The position numbers and the translations under genes are program-made. From NCBI GenBank assembly GCA_963826795.1, contig CAWGYT010000027.1:124001-188000 (forward strand): DNA of 64,000 bases, written 5' to 3'. This document shows positions 30,095 through 38,251 of this stretch, in pieces. Origin of the DNA: CAWGYT01 sp963826795 (GTDB taxonomy: Bacteria > Planctomycetota > Planctomycetia > Pirellulales > Pirellulaceae). The notes beneath the pieces were generated by a model. That model was not told where the DNA came from. It ran no database searches and worked only from the letters and a program-made list of their open reading frames with translations. Position 1 is the first letter of the stretch. Every line of letters starts with the position of its first letter.

Positions 30095-30844
30095 ATGCCT
30101 TATTCGTACCTCACGGCTCTGCCCGTCTACAACGAAGCGTCGCACGTGGATGCCGTACTGGATCAGGTCCGCCAATACAGTGACGACGTGCTGGTCGTGG
30201 ACGACGGCTCGACAGACGGGACCCTTCAGCGACTACGGCGTCGGTCCGACATCCGCCTGATCGAGCATTCCCAGAATCGAGGTTATGGCGCGGCGCTGAG
30301 CTCGGCCTTCCGGTACGCCCGCGAGCAGAGCTTTGATTATTTGGTCACGATCGATTGTGACGGTCAGCACGAGCCCCAGCGAATCCCCACATTCGTGGCC
30401 GCGTGTGAAGAGTTCGACCTGGTCTCGGGCAGTCGATACCTCCAGCAGTTTCCCGGCGACAGCGACCCGCCAGCCAGCCGGCGCCGCATCAATCACCTGG
30501 TCACCGCCGAATTGAATCAACGACTCGGCCTGCATCTAACCGACGCCTTCTGCGGATTCAAGGCGTATCGCGTTGCGGCCCTCGCTCAACTTCAGCTGAC
30601 CGAAACCGGCTACGCAATGCCGCTGGAACTTTGGGTCCAGGCCGCTCGGGCTGGTTGGCGAATGGTCGAGTACCCCGTGCCGCTCATCTATTTGGACGAG
30701 GCTCGTTCATTCGGTGGAGCGCTGGATGACGACCAAACGCGGCTCGATTATTACCTATTTGTCATTCAGCAAAGCATCGACCAACCGAGCTCACCCGGGG
30801 CATCGGTCACGCCGTGCGGCTCAACGCGCAGCCCGAATCGCTAG
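30095..30844 (+). CDS. Family 2 glycosyltransferase (dolichyl-phosphate-mannosyltransferase-like)
   Basis: 249 residues with a GT-A fold. ALPVYNEASHV near the N-terminus, VVDDGSTDGT (nucleotide binding), NRGYGAALSSAFRYA, and VTIDCDGQHEP carrying the DxD metal motif, followed by VSGSRYL. No membrane anchor is visible, so it is probably a cytosolic or peripheral enzyme transferring sugar to lipid carrier or acceptor. Start ATG 30095; GTG 30083 is an alternative closer to an AAGGGG sequence. The last 25 residues are low complexity. Confidence 0.9.
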   Translation: MPYSYLTALPVYNEASHVDAVLDQVRQYSDDVLVVDDGSTDGTLQRLRRRSDIRLIEHSQNRGYGAALSSAFRYAREQSFDYLVTIDCDGQHEPQRIPTFVAACEEFDLVSGSRYLQQFPGDSDPPASRRRINHLVTAELNQRLGLHLTDAFCGFKAYRVAALAQLQLTETGYAMPLELWVQAARAGWRMVEYPVPLIYLDEARSFGGALDDDQTRLDYYLFVIQQSIDQPSSPGASVTPCGSTRSPNR

Positions 30845-30849
30845 AGGCG

Positions 30850-30920
30850 AATTTCGGGAGGGCTCGGCAGTAGCCTCGCCCCCGTGTTCGGGGATTAAGT
30901 TCGCGTTCGGGGATTGAATT
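30850..30920. repeat. Direct GTTCGGGGATT repeat with a GGGAGG...CCTCGCCC hairpin-like stretch
   Basis: TTCGGGAGGGCTCGGCAGTAGCCTCGCCC is followed by two copies of GTTCGGGGATT(A/G)A. The first part resembles the GGCGGGAGCCTCGCC repeats at 35961 and near 38163. It lies between the convergent glycosyltransferase and hydrolase genes. Confidence 0.6.
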
Positions 30921-31745
30921 CTAGACGCCTTGGGCGATTTCGGACGTTCCGAATGACAACGTTTCGCACATCGCCTCGTCACGCAGCCATTGCAGATGGG
31001 CTTGATACTCTCGCTGTTCGTTTAAATTGAGCGGGGTGGCGTGGTCGGCGTCGCGGAGCGTGAGCAGGCGGTAGGGACCCCCGTAGGCTTGGATAATCTT
31101 TTGCTGGTAGATTGGCGGAACGACTTCGTCACGGTCCGAACGAAGAAATACCGCCGGGCAGGACACGTGTCGTGCATTCTCGATCGAATCGAGGTTCCGC
31201 GGCACGTGTCGCGAGATAAACCATGCGCCCAGCCACAGATTCCACCAGCCGTGACAACCGACGATCAACTGCCGCAGGGGAGGCGGATTTCGCAAGATGA
31301 GTCCAGCGACCGGAAAACGGGCGGCGAGATACATGGCCGCGACCGTCCCGAGGCTGTTGCCCATGACCACGATCGGCCGACCCTCGGCCAGCTTCGCCAG
31401 CTCGCGATAAGCGGTTTCTGCTGCGGGGGCCAGCGTCTTGACGCTGGCGGGTCCCGAACTTCCGCCATATCCAGGCAAGTTGACGGACCACAATTCCGCT
31501 CGCAGGTCCGACCAGTAGTCCATCGGGTGATAGGTCGAGCGTTCCGCACGACCCGCGGTTCCTTGAAATTTCAGCACGAACAGGTCCGCGTCGTCCGAAC
31601 AGTACATTCCAACCTGCTGTGTCCAGACCTCAAGTCTTCCCTTCCCGAACGGGATCATGCGTCGCGTTTTTCCCGCGGTGTCCAGCGGGTGTCGCGAGGG
31701 GTGAAGGATCAGTCGGTCAGTAATCTTCTGCGCGATGAGAGGCAT
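30921..31745 (-). CDS. Alpha/beta hydrolase
   Basis: 274 residues. Nucleophile elbow GNSLGTVAAMYLAA (Ser in GxSxG), preceded by LWSVNLPGYGGSSGP (oxyanion region) and followed by LRSDRDEVVPP (acidic residue) and DADHATPLN (catalytic His). No signal peptide. The start is placed at ATG 31745 (MPLIAQKITDRLIL) because upstream sequence in frame lacks coding character. The substrate cannot be inferred. Confidence 0.83.
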   Translation of the reverse strand: MPLIAQKITDRLILHPSRHPLDTAGKTRRMIPFGKGRLEVWTQQVGMYCSDDADLFVLKFQGTAGRAERSTYHPMDYWSDLRAELWSVNLPGYGGSSGPASVKTLAPAAETAYRELAKLAEGRPIVVMGNSLGTVAAMYLAARFPVAGLILRNPPPLRQLIVGCHGWWNLWLGAWFISRHVPRNLDSIENARHVSCPAVFLRSDRDEVVPPIYQQKIIQAYGGPYRLLTLRDADHATPLNLNEQREYQAHLQWLRDEAMCETLSFGTSEIAQGV

Positions 31746-32155
31746 GGTTTCCAAGTCTTCCAGTGGCGGATGTTCATTAACATGAGCGCCGGAGATGCAA
31801 CGCAACCTTGCGGACCATCTCGCAATGGTTTTTCCATCTCGCAATGGTTTTTGTGGTGGGACGTCCGTGGAATTCCTGAGCTCCCCTCCTTGGACCACCC
31901 GGGGCGCCAGGGCACGCTTTGCCCGTCTCGTGTCACCAATGCGAGCAGCGCTGCCCCAATATAAGAAAGCAGCTTCCGTTTCGTAAAGCGGGATTCGCTC
32001 CAGGCCGCTTGAAACGGTGCCGCGACCCGCCGTGCGGTCGTTACAACGTGCGGCGGCTGCTTGACTTGCAAACTTTATCAGAGCCAGAGCGCGGGGCAAA
32101 ATACGCCCGCTCGATTGACAAACTCGGCTTGCCATGGGTGCGGTTCGAGCCGGCG
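31746..32155. other. Intergenic region with a short tandem repeat
   Basis: 410 bases downstream of metG and upstream of the hydrolase. Contains two head-to-tail copies of CCATCTCGCAATGGTTTTT near 31818-31856; each holds a CCAT...ATGG inverted pair, the second followed by a T run. No gene is supported. Confidence 0.6.
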
Positions 32156-34225
32156 TCAATGCACCCGCTGGCCTGGCTGAGCCCCCGCGTCGACGCCCAA
32201 CAGGAAGACGTCGCTGCCGCCCGGACCTGAGGCCACGACCATGCCTTCGCTTGTACCAAACTTCATTTGCCGGGGTGCCAGGTTGGCGACCATCACGACC
32301 AGCCGGCCCACCAAGTCTTCCGCTTGATAAGCTTGCTTAATGCCTGCGAAGACCGTTCGGGTTTCGTCGCCACCCAGGCTGAGCGTCAGCTTGAGCAGCT
32401 TTCGGGCCTCCGTCACCGGTTCCGCCTGGACCACTCGCGCGATGCGGAGGTCCACCTTCGCAAAATCGTCGATCGAAATTTGCTCGCACAACGGTTCGTC
32501 CCGGAGCGGCTGCGGGCTGTCTTGACCGGCGATCGAAGACGCTTCGGAGGCCGGCTCTGGCGGTTTCGATTCTTGAATCATTTGAGCAACCTTTTGGGGA
32601 TCCACACGCTGCATCAGGTGTTGAAACGGGTTGACGGCTCGGCCGAGTAGCGGGGATTGAGATTGAGACCAGCTGACCAGCGGGTCGTTCAGCAGTTCGC
32701 CGGTCCGTGCGGCCAGACGCGGTAGAACGGGCGCGAGATAAATGACAAGTTGACGGAACAGATTCAGTCCGACCGTGCAAACCTCCTGTAGCCGCTCGGA
32801 CTGACCTTCCTGCTTGGCCAGCGTCCAGGGCTCCTGCGATTCAACGTACACGTTCGCTCGGTCCGCCAGTTCCATCACCATCCGCATGGCGCGATTGTAG
32901 TCGCACGCCTCGTACGCGGCCGCGATCTCGTCACCCTGTTGGGCGGCATGCCGAAACAGCCCGCCGTCCTCCGGATACTCCGCCGACAATCCCAACCGCT
33001 GGGCAAACTTCGCCGTCCGACTGGCCAGATTCACGACTTTGTTCACCAGATCCGCGTTGACTTTCGTGACAAACTCGTCCAGGTTCAGGTCCAGGTCGTC
33101 CGTCCGCGTCCCCAGTTTCGAGGCATAGAAATAGCGAAGGTAGGACGGATCCAGGTGTTTCAAGTAGGTCGCGGCCATCACAAACGTGCCGGTGCTTTTC
33201 GACATCTTCTGACCGCCGACGGTGAGGAAGCCGTGAATGTGGACTTTTGTGGGCAGACAGTAGCCTGCCGATTTCAGCATGCCGGGCCAGAACAGCGTGT
33301 GGAAGTAGGTGATGTCCTTCCCGATGAAATGATGGATTTCCGTCGCCTCGTCCCGCCACCACCGGTCGAACGATTCGCCGTGACGGTCGCACCACTGTTG
33401 GGTCGAAGCCATGTAACCAATTGGAGCATCAAACCACACGTACCAATAGTTGCCGGGGCTGTCCGGAATCTCGAACCCGAAGTAGGGCGCTGGCCGCGAA
33501 ATGTCCCAGTCCTTCAGCGGCTTGCGGCCCTCGGGCGATGTCGCGTCGCCGAGGAAATGCCCTTTGAGATAGTTCGCCGTTTCGGGCTGCAAATGATCGC
33601 CGGTCTGCGTCCACTCTTCCAGAAAACCATGCAGCGACTCCAACTCGATAAACAAATGAGGTGCGGTGCGGATTTCGGGTTGCGTTCCGGTCAGTGTGCT
33701 GCGCGGCTCGAGCAACTCCGCCGGCGTGTACGTGCTGCCACAGACACTGCAGTTGTCACCCGGCTGATTCGCCGCGCGACACGAGGGGTTGGGACAGGTG
33801 CCGCGCACGAACCGATCGGCCAAAAACGTGCCAGCCTCCACGTCGAACAACTGCGCCACGTCCTTCTGTTTCACGAGCCCCGCCTGACGGATGGCTTGCC
33901 AGAATCGCCCACACCACTGGCGGTTTTCCTCGCTGTTGGTGCTGCCGTAGTTGTCAAACGAGATGTCGAATCCGGCAAAATCACGCTCGTGCTCGGCCTG
34001 CATCTCGGCAATCAGCTCAACCTCGGATCGGCCTTCCTGTTGAGCTCGAATCATGATCGCAGTGCCGTGCGTGTCGTCGGCACAAATGTAGATGCACTCG
34101 TGGCCGCGCAGGCGTTGAAAACGAACCCAGATGTCCGTCTGGATGTACTCGACCAGGTGCCCGATATGAATTGGGCCATTGGCGTAAGGGAGAGCAGCAG
34201 TAACGAGAATCCGGCGGGGGCACAT
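32156..34225 (-). CDS. metG: Methionyl-tRNA synthetase
   Basis: 689 residues. Class I synthetase with HIGH in ALPYANGPIHIGHLVEY near residue 20, a zinc-binding cysteine cluster (CPNPSC ... CSVC), and KMSKS in GGQKMSKSTG. Anticodon-binding helices follow, and a C-terminal Trbp111-like tRNA-binding domain (DFAKVDLRIARVVQAE ... NLAPRQMKFGTSEGMV) ends the protein. It charges tRNA-Met. The two-part length matches the E. coli-type enzyme. ATG 34225 gives the family start MCPRRILVTAALPY; no strong ribosome-binding sequence is visible. Confidence 0.97.
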   Translation of the reverse strand: MCPRRILVTAALPYANGPIHIGHLVEYIQTDIWVRFQRLRGHECIYICADDTHGTAIMIRAQQEGRSEVELIAEMQAEHERDFAGFDISFDNYGSTNSEENRQWCGRFWQAIRQAGLVKQKDVAQLFDVEAGTFLADRFVRGTCPNPSCRAANQPGDNCSVCGSTYTPAELLEPRSTLTGTQPEIRTAPHLFIELESLHGFLEEWTQTGDHLQPETANYLKGHFLGDATSPEGRKPLKDWDISRPAPYFGFEIPDSPGNYWYVWFDAPIGYMASTQQWCDRHGESFDRWWRDEATEIHHFIGKDITYFHTLFWPGMLKSAGYCLPTKVHIHGFLTVGGQKMSKSTGTFVMAATYLKHLDPSYLRYFYASKLGTRTDDLDLNLDEFVTKVNADLVNKVVNLASRTAKFAQRLGLSAEYPEDGGLFRHAAQQGDEIAAAYEACDYNRAMRMVMELADRANVYVESQEPWTLAKQEGQSERLQEVCTVGLNLFRQLVIYLAPVLPRLAARTGELLNDPLVSWSQSQSPLLGRAVNPFQHLMQRVDPQKVAQMIQESKPPEPASEASSIAGQDSPQPLRDEPLCEQISIDDFAKVDLRIARVVQAEPVTEARKLLKLTLSLGGDETRTVFAGIKQAYQAEDLVGRLVVMVANLAPRQMKFGTSEGMVVASGPGGSDVFLLGVDAGAQPGQRVH

Positions 34226-34457
34226 AGCGGGCGTCAATACGATCCGGGGCAAGGTTCGCGCACCGACGACACTTGATTTCCGTCGCTGAAGCCGAAGGCC
34301 TCGAGGTGCCGGCACAGCAGCAAGCTATCGCCGCCGGCCGGAATCGGCAAGATCGGACTTGTAAATATTTGGGATTCGAGCCACATTTCCGCTCGCTGCT
34401 GGAACGGCAGCCGCTCGCGGTGGGATGCCGAGAGTTCAACGTCCATGGAGGGATAGG

Positions 34458-35957
34458 ATGCTCGCTCTACAAGCTTGGCTGATGGTCCTGGCGGTAACCG
34501 CGCCGGCCGACATCGAAGTCGTGAAGTTCACGTCCCAATCCTGTGTGCCGTGCCGGGCCATGGAGCCAACGCTGCAACAAGTGAAGGCGCGCGGGTTTCG
34601 TGTCTCCTACATCGATGTCGATCAGCGGGCTGACTTGGCAACACAATATGGCGTCACCGCCGTTCCCACGCTGCTGATTGTCACCCAAGGCCGAATCGTG
34701 GATCGCGTTGAGGGTCTGATTCCCGCAGAAGCGCTGTTTGCCAGGCTGGCGCAGGTCGCGTCCCCCAGATCCATCTCCGAGACGCGCGCCGTCGCGGCTC
34801 ACGAACCCGCGTTGTCCGCCGCGGCGACTGCGATGCAGCCGGGACAAATGCAGCCGGAGACCCGCGCTGGATTGGGGACCGGGACCTCCCCCACCGAGAT
34901 GACCGAACTCGCCCGCCAGGCAACCGTTCGCCTGCGGGTCGAGGACTCCACGGGGCACTCGTATGGGACCGGCACGATCATTGATTCGCACGGGCAGGAG
35001 GCCCTGGTGCTGACCTGTGGCCACATCTTTCGTGATTCCAAGGGGAAGGGCCAAATCACGGTGCAGCGGTTCTCGTCGGCCACGGCAGAACCCTTGGTCG
35101 GGCAGCTGATTCGCTACGACTTGGATCGCGACCTCGCGTTGGTTGGCATCCGGATCACGGAAACGATCACGCCCATTCCCGTGGCGGGTCCCGACTATCA
35201 CGTCGCGGAAGGCCAGCGACTGTTCAGTGTCGGGTGCAATCACGGTCACGAACCGACGGTGATGCCGGGTCATCTTAAGGCGGTAAACAAGTATCTGGGT
35301 CCGGAAAATCTCGTCGTTTCGGGCCAACCGGTCGACGGCCGCAGCGGGGGCGGCCTCTTTTCGTACGACGGCCACCTCGTCGGCATCTGCAACGCCGCCG
35401 ACCCCTCGCTCGATGAAGGGCTTTATGCCGCGTTTGCGTCAATTCACCGACATCTGGACGATGCCAAGCTATCGTTCGTGTACCGCAAGACGCCCGGCGC
35501 AGCGGCTCCGGCCGACGCACCCATCGCCGCGACCGCCGCTCAAGACCGGCCACTGGCGACCCCCGACTCGCGGCCGGCCGCGTTCCCCGCCAGCTCCGAC
35601 GCGGGTCGTGCGCGGGGTCAAGTGGATGAGGCACGGCTGGACGACGCATTGGCCCGAGGCGCGATCGGACCAGGCCCGGCGGGTGCGGAAGTCATCTGCA
35701 TCATTCGCACCAAGGACCGACCGGATGCCCGCAGCCAGGTTGTCGTGCTGGAGCGTCCTTCTCGGGATTTCCTGGCCCAACTCGAACAGGAGCAACACAA
35801 GCAGCAAACCCGGCAGATGACCCAGCTGAGGATCCAAAACGCCGGCCAGTCGGACCGGGCGAACCCCGCCGATCGCCCTTTCCAAGCGGCATCGCCTCGT
35901 CGCGGTCGTGAAACGGTCCGCCAAGCCGGGCAGGCCGACGTGCAGCCTGTTCGCTGA
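34458..35957 (+). CDS. Exported thioredoxin-like / trypsin-like protease fusion
   Basis: 499 residues. A short hydrophobic leader (MLALQAWLMVLAVTAPA) precedes a thioredoxin domain with CVPC at residues 29-32 and the cis-Pro segment YGVTAVPTLLIV. A chymotrypsin/HtrA-like protease domain follows from about residue 150. Its probable triad is His189 (LTCGHIF), Asp225 (DRDLALVGI) and Ser296 (GRSGGGLFS). The C-terminal 170 residues are Pro/Ala- then Gln-rich and probably unfolded. GGAGG seven bases before ATG 34458 decides the start. Divergent from metG. The architecture suggests redox-linked proteolysis in the envelope, which is inference. Confidence 0.87.
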   Translation: MLALQAWLMVLAVTAPADIEVVKFTSQSCVPCRAMEPTLQQVKARGFRVSYIDVDQRADLATQYGVTAVPTLLIVTQGRIVDRVEGLIPAEALFARLAQVASPRSISETRAVAAHEPALSAAATAMQPGQMQPETRAGLGTGTSPTEMTELARQATVRLRVEDSTGHSYGTGTIIDSHGQEALVLTCGHIFRDSKGKGQITVQRFSSATAEPLVGQLIRYDLDRDLALVGIRITETITPIPVAGPDYHVAEGQRLFSVGCNHGHEPTVMPGHLKAVNKYLGPENLVVSGQPVDGRSGGGLFSYDGHLVGICNAADPSLDEGLYAAFASIHRHLDDAKLSFVYRKTPGAAAPADAPIAATAAQDRPLATPDSRPAAFPASSDAGRARGQVDEARLDDALARGAIGPGPAGAEVICIIRTKDRPDARSQVVVLERPSRDFLAQLEQEQHKQQTRQMTQLRIQNAGQSDRANPADRPFQAASPRRGRETVRQAGQADVQPVR

Positions 35958-35960
35958 AGC

Positions 35961-36028
35961 GTTTACGGCTCGGCGGGAGCCTCGCCCTCCCGAAGTTTAC
36001 GGCTCGGCGGGAGCCTCGCCCTCCCGAA
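35961..36028. repeat. Perfect 34-base tandem duplication with hairpin
   Basis: Two identical 34-base units (35961-35994 and 35995-36028), each with GGCGGGAGCCTCGCCCTCCCG, whose CGGGAG/CTCCCG arms can pair. Lies three bases after the stop of the protease fusion, in the convergent gap with RidA, so it may act as a terminator. Related sequence occurs near 30855 and 38163. Confidence 0.85.
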
Positions 36029-36061
36029 GCACCGACCCCCTTCTTAAGCTGGGACACCGCA

Positions 36062-36520
36062 CTAGAGCTGGAAGATCGCCTCGATTTCAACCGCGATGCC
36101 ACCCGGTAACGCATTCATCCCTACCGCGCTCCGGGTCCCCACTCCGGCATTTTGACCGAAGACCTCGGCGAAAAGCTCGCTGCAGCCGTTGATCACCGCG
36201 GGTTGCTGGCTGAAGTCCGGCGCACATTGAACCATCCCCAACACCTTGACGACCCGCGCGATGCGATCCAAGCTGCCCAGTTCGGCCCGCAGCGTGGCGA
36301 GAATCGCGAGCCCGGTTTGCCGCGCGGCCTGATAGCCGTCTTCGAGCGACATCGTTTCGCCGACCCGGCCGGTAATGAGGGTCCCGTCGGAGCGAAGTGG
36401 GCCGTGCCCCGACACGTAAACCAGCGAATCGACGACCAGCGCAGGCGTGTAGACACCGGCCGGCTTGGGCGCCGGAGGAAGCTCAATTCGAAGTTGCTGC
36501 AAACGCTCTTCGGCACTCAT
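36062..36520 (-). CDS. RidA/YjgF family protein
   Basis: 152 residues of the longer RidA type. Family features include LVYVSGHGPLRSDG, GYQAARQTGLAILATLRAEL, VVKVLGMVQCAPDF and the end GTRSAVGMNALPGGIAVEIEAIF. Canonical RidA deaminates reactive enamines/imines. The catalytic Arg of true RidA (in the TRxxV-like end segment) seems present as GTRSAVG, but this subgroup is not proven to share the activity. AGGAG eight bases before ATG 36520 decides the start. Follows hisI on the same strand after 108 bases. Confidence 0.91.
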   Translation of the reverse strand: MSAEERLQQLRIELPPAPKPAGVYTPALVVDSLVYVSGHGPLRSDGTLITGRVGETMSLEDGYQAARQTGLAILATLRAELGSLDRIARVVKVLGMVQCAPDFSQQPAVINGCSELFAEVFGQNAGVGTRSAVGMNALPGGIAVEIEAIFQL

Positions 36521-36628
36521 GATGGTGACTCCTAATCCCATTTCGATGATAAACAAAGGCAGGTGTGATCGATTTTCGACGAGGCCAAGCCCGCCACGGG
36601 CAGAACATGGCAATCCGTCTTCACGACG

Positions 36629-37063
36629 TTAGGCGCTCGAGGGCGGGGTCTTCTCGGACGTATCCGGTCGGGTGGCGCGAGTCGAATAGACAGCGGCCGG
36701 ATCGACCAAACGCGGCAAGACGACGCGAAGTCCCTCCGCGGTGAGCTGGCGAAAAAAACAGCTTCGATACCCCTCGTGGCAAGCTGCGCCCTCCTGCCGA
36801 ACTCGCAGCAGGATCGTGTCGGCATCGCAGTCCAGGTAAATGGCCTCGACGTGCTGTCGATGCCCACTTTCCTCCCCCTTCCGCCACAGCCGGTTTCGAC
36901 TCCGACTAAAGTAAACCGCGCGTCCGGTTTGGACCGTTTCGCGAAAGGCCTCGGCGTTCATATAGGCCAGCATCAGCACCTCGCCGGACTCGACGTCCTG
37001 CGCAATGGCCGGCAGGCAGCCTGCCGTGCCGCGGCTAAAGTCGGGCAACACGGACTCCGTCAC
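36629..37063 (-). CDS. hisI: Phosphoribosyl-AMP cyclohydrolase
   Basis: 144 residues, single-domain HisI without a HisE fusion. Signature segments: SRSRNRLWRKGEESGHRQ near residue 55, DCDADTILLRV (metal-binding Asp cluster and Cys) and GAACHEGYRSCFFR near residue 95. It opens the purine ring of PR-AMP, the third step of histidine synthesis, in the cytoplasm. No other his gene is in the window. The last 20 residues are a low-complexity tail. Confidence 0.96.
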   Translation of the reverse strand: MTESVLPDFSRGTAGCLPAIAQDVESGEVLMLAYMNAEAFRETVQTGRAVYFSRSRNRLWRKGEESGHRQHVEAIYLDCDADTILLRVRQEGAACHEGYRSCFFRQLTAEGLRVVLPRLVDPAAVYSTRATRPDTSEKTPPSSA

Positions 37064-37517
37064 AGGGACTCTCCGAATTCTCGCGGTTCAGAACAGACGA
37101 TCGTTGGCCGAGATCCTACCATTCGCGACGCGGGTCCGCGAGCCACGCAAGACCGTGGGCCGCGATCGGCTTGACACCCCCATCCGAGTCGCTGCCGCAA
37201 TTCGCAGAACCCGTATCTGCGCCACCGCATGCGCAACGCATCTCCGAAAGCATTGCCTGCAGGCGACGGTAGCCCGCGTCCGATCAACTCGATGTTGGAT
37301 ACGACGAACCCCGAGCACGATCGCTGAGTGGATCCCGGCGCGAGGACGGACGCCGGTGACTGAACAAATGACCGCCGAAGCCATGTCGTGTTGCCGACCA
37401 ACACCAAGACCTTGAACCAGGGACGGCCCACGGTCAGGAAATCGCCGCCGCTGAGTGAGACATCGGCAGGCGGCGAATCGATCGGTCAACGAGTCGCCAG
37501 CTGAAAGGAACATCGCC
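37064..37517. other. Intergenic region without recognised content
   Basis: 454 bases between the divergent hisI and glycosyltransferase-like genes. Open frames here show no family resemblance. Apart from GAAAGGAACATCGCC, the ribosome-binding region of the next gene at its right end, I see nothing assignable. Confidence 0.4.
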
Positions 37518-38123
37518 TTGAGCCCATCCGTCAGCTTCATTCTGCCGGTGCGTAATCTCCAGTCGGGATTGCGAAAGCGCGTGCTAGTCGTGCTGGAAGT
37601 TCTTGCCGAACTGACCGATTCGTTCGATCTGTTAATTGTCGACTACGGATCGCGGGACGACACGCGCGATGTCGCGTTGGACCTGGTCCGTGAGTATCCC
37701 CAGGTCGACTTCCTCGATCAAGGCGTCAACAGCGATCTCTATGCGGCGATCGAGGCGGGCATTCACCGGACCCGCGGCGAGATTATTTTCGTCCACGATT
37801 CCTCGCTTCCGCTGGCCGTTTCGGCCCTGCAAAGCCTGTGGCAAATGCGCGACGACCAAGACTTGGTGATGGCCCAATCTCGGTCCACCGAGCCGGGGCC
37901 CGAGCCCCTGCTGGATCTCACCCGTGGTCGACGCCGTCAAGTCACCGCAGCGACGTCCATTCAGATGATTCGTCGCAGAGCGATGCCGCTGGTCGATCCG
38001 CCTAAGTCAAACGCCTCGTTCGCCGTCGATCGGGTCACACGGACCGATCTGCTGGGCGAGTCACCCGAGGCGACACGACTCCCAAAGCTGCTGGCGCGAT
38101 TGCGACGTTTTACCACGACCTAG
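37518..38123 (+). CDS. Degenerate family 2 glycosyltransferase-like protein
   Basis: 201 residues. The N-terminal half is GT-A-like: VSFILPVRNLQSGL, LLIVDYGSRDDTRDVAL in place of VVDDGSxDxT, and GEIIFVHDSSLPL where an active enzyme would have a DxD. The catalytic metal motif seems lost. The start is TTG 37518 with AAGGA eight bases upstream; an upstream extension lacks conservation. The stop TAG at 38121-38123 is formed by repeat element A. It is convergent to the two-gene polysaccharide-export unit, so a regulatory or structural role in glycan work is possible but unproven. Confidence 0.72.
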   Translation: MSPSVSFILPVRNLQSGLRKRVLVVLEVLAELTDSFDLLIVDYGSRDDTRDVALDLVREYPQVDFLDQGVNSDLYAAIEAGIHRTRGEIIFVHDSSLPLAVSALQSLWQMRDDQDLVMAQSRSTEPGPEPLLDLTRGRRRQVTAATSIQMIRRRAMPLVDPPKSNASFAVDRVTRTDLLGESPEATRLPKLLARLRRFTTT

Positions 38124-38165
38124 TGCCTCGTCACCGCTTCGTTTTGGGGTGGGGTGCAGCATTAG
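38120..38165. repeat. Partial copy of inverted-repeat element A on a stop codon
   Basis: CTAGTGCCTCGTCACCGCTT followed by TTTTGGGGTG matches one arm of the 6298-6433 element at most of 32 positions. Its CTAG provides the TAG stop of the glycosyltransferase-like gene. Immediately after it, TTAGGGCGAGGCTCCCGCCG resembles the 35961 repeat. Confidence 0.72.
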
Positions 38166-38251
38166 GGCGAGGCTCCCGCCGTGCCGAACTTGCCTTCCGC
38201 GCCATCCTTCGCACTCAATCACCATGACGCAGCTCCCGAGGCGATCGGAGC

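Noticed and set aside
32939..34276. Long plus-strand open frame opposite metG
   Set aside because: It lies entirely antisense to a well-conserved synthetase gene, has no family features, and is rich in Arg, Gly and Val as expected of a mirror frame in high-GC DNA.
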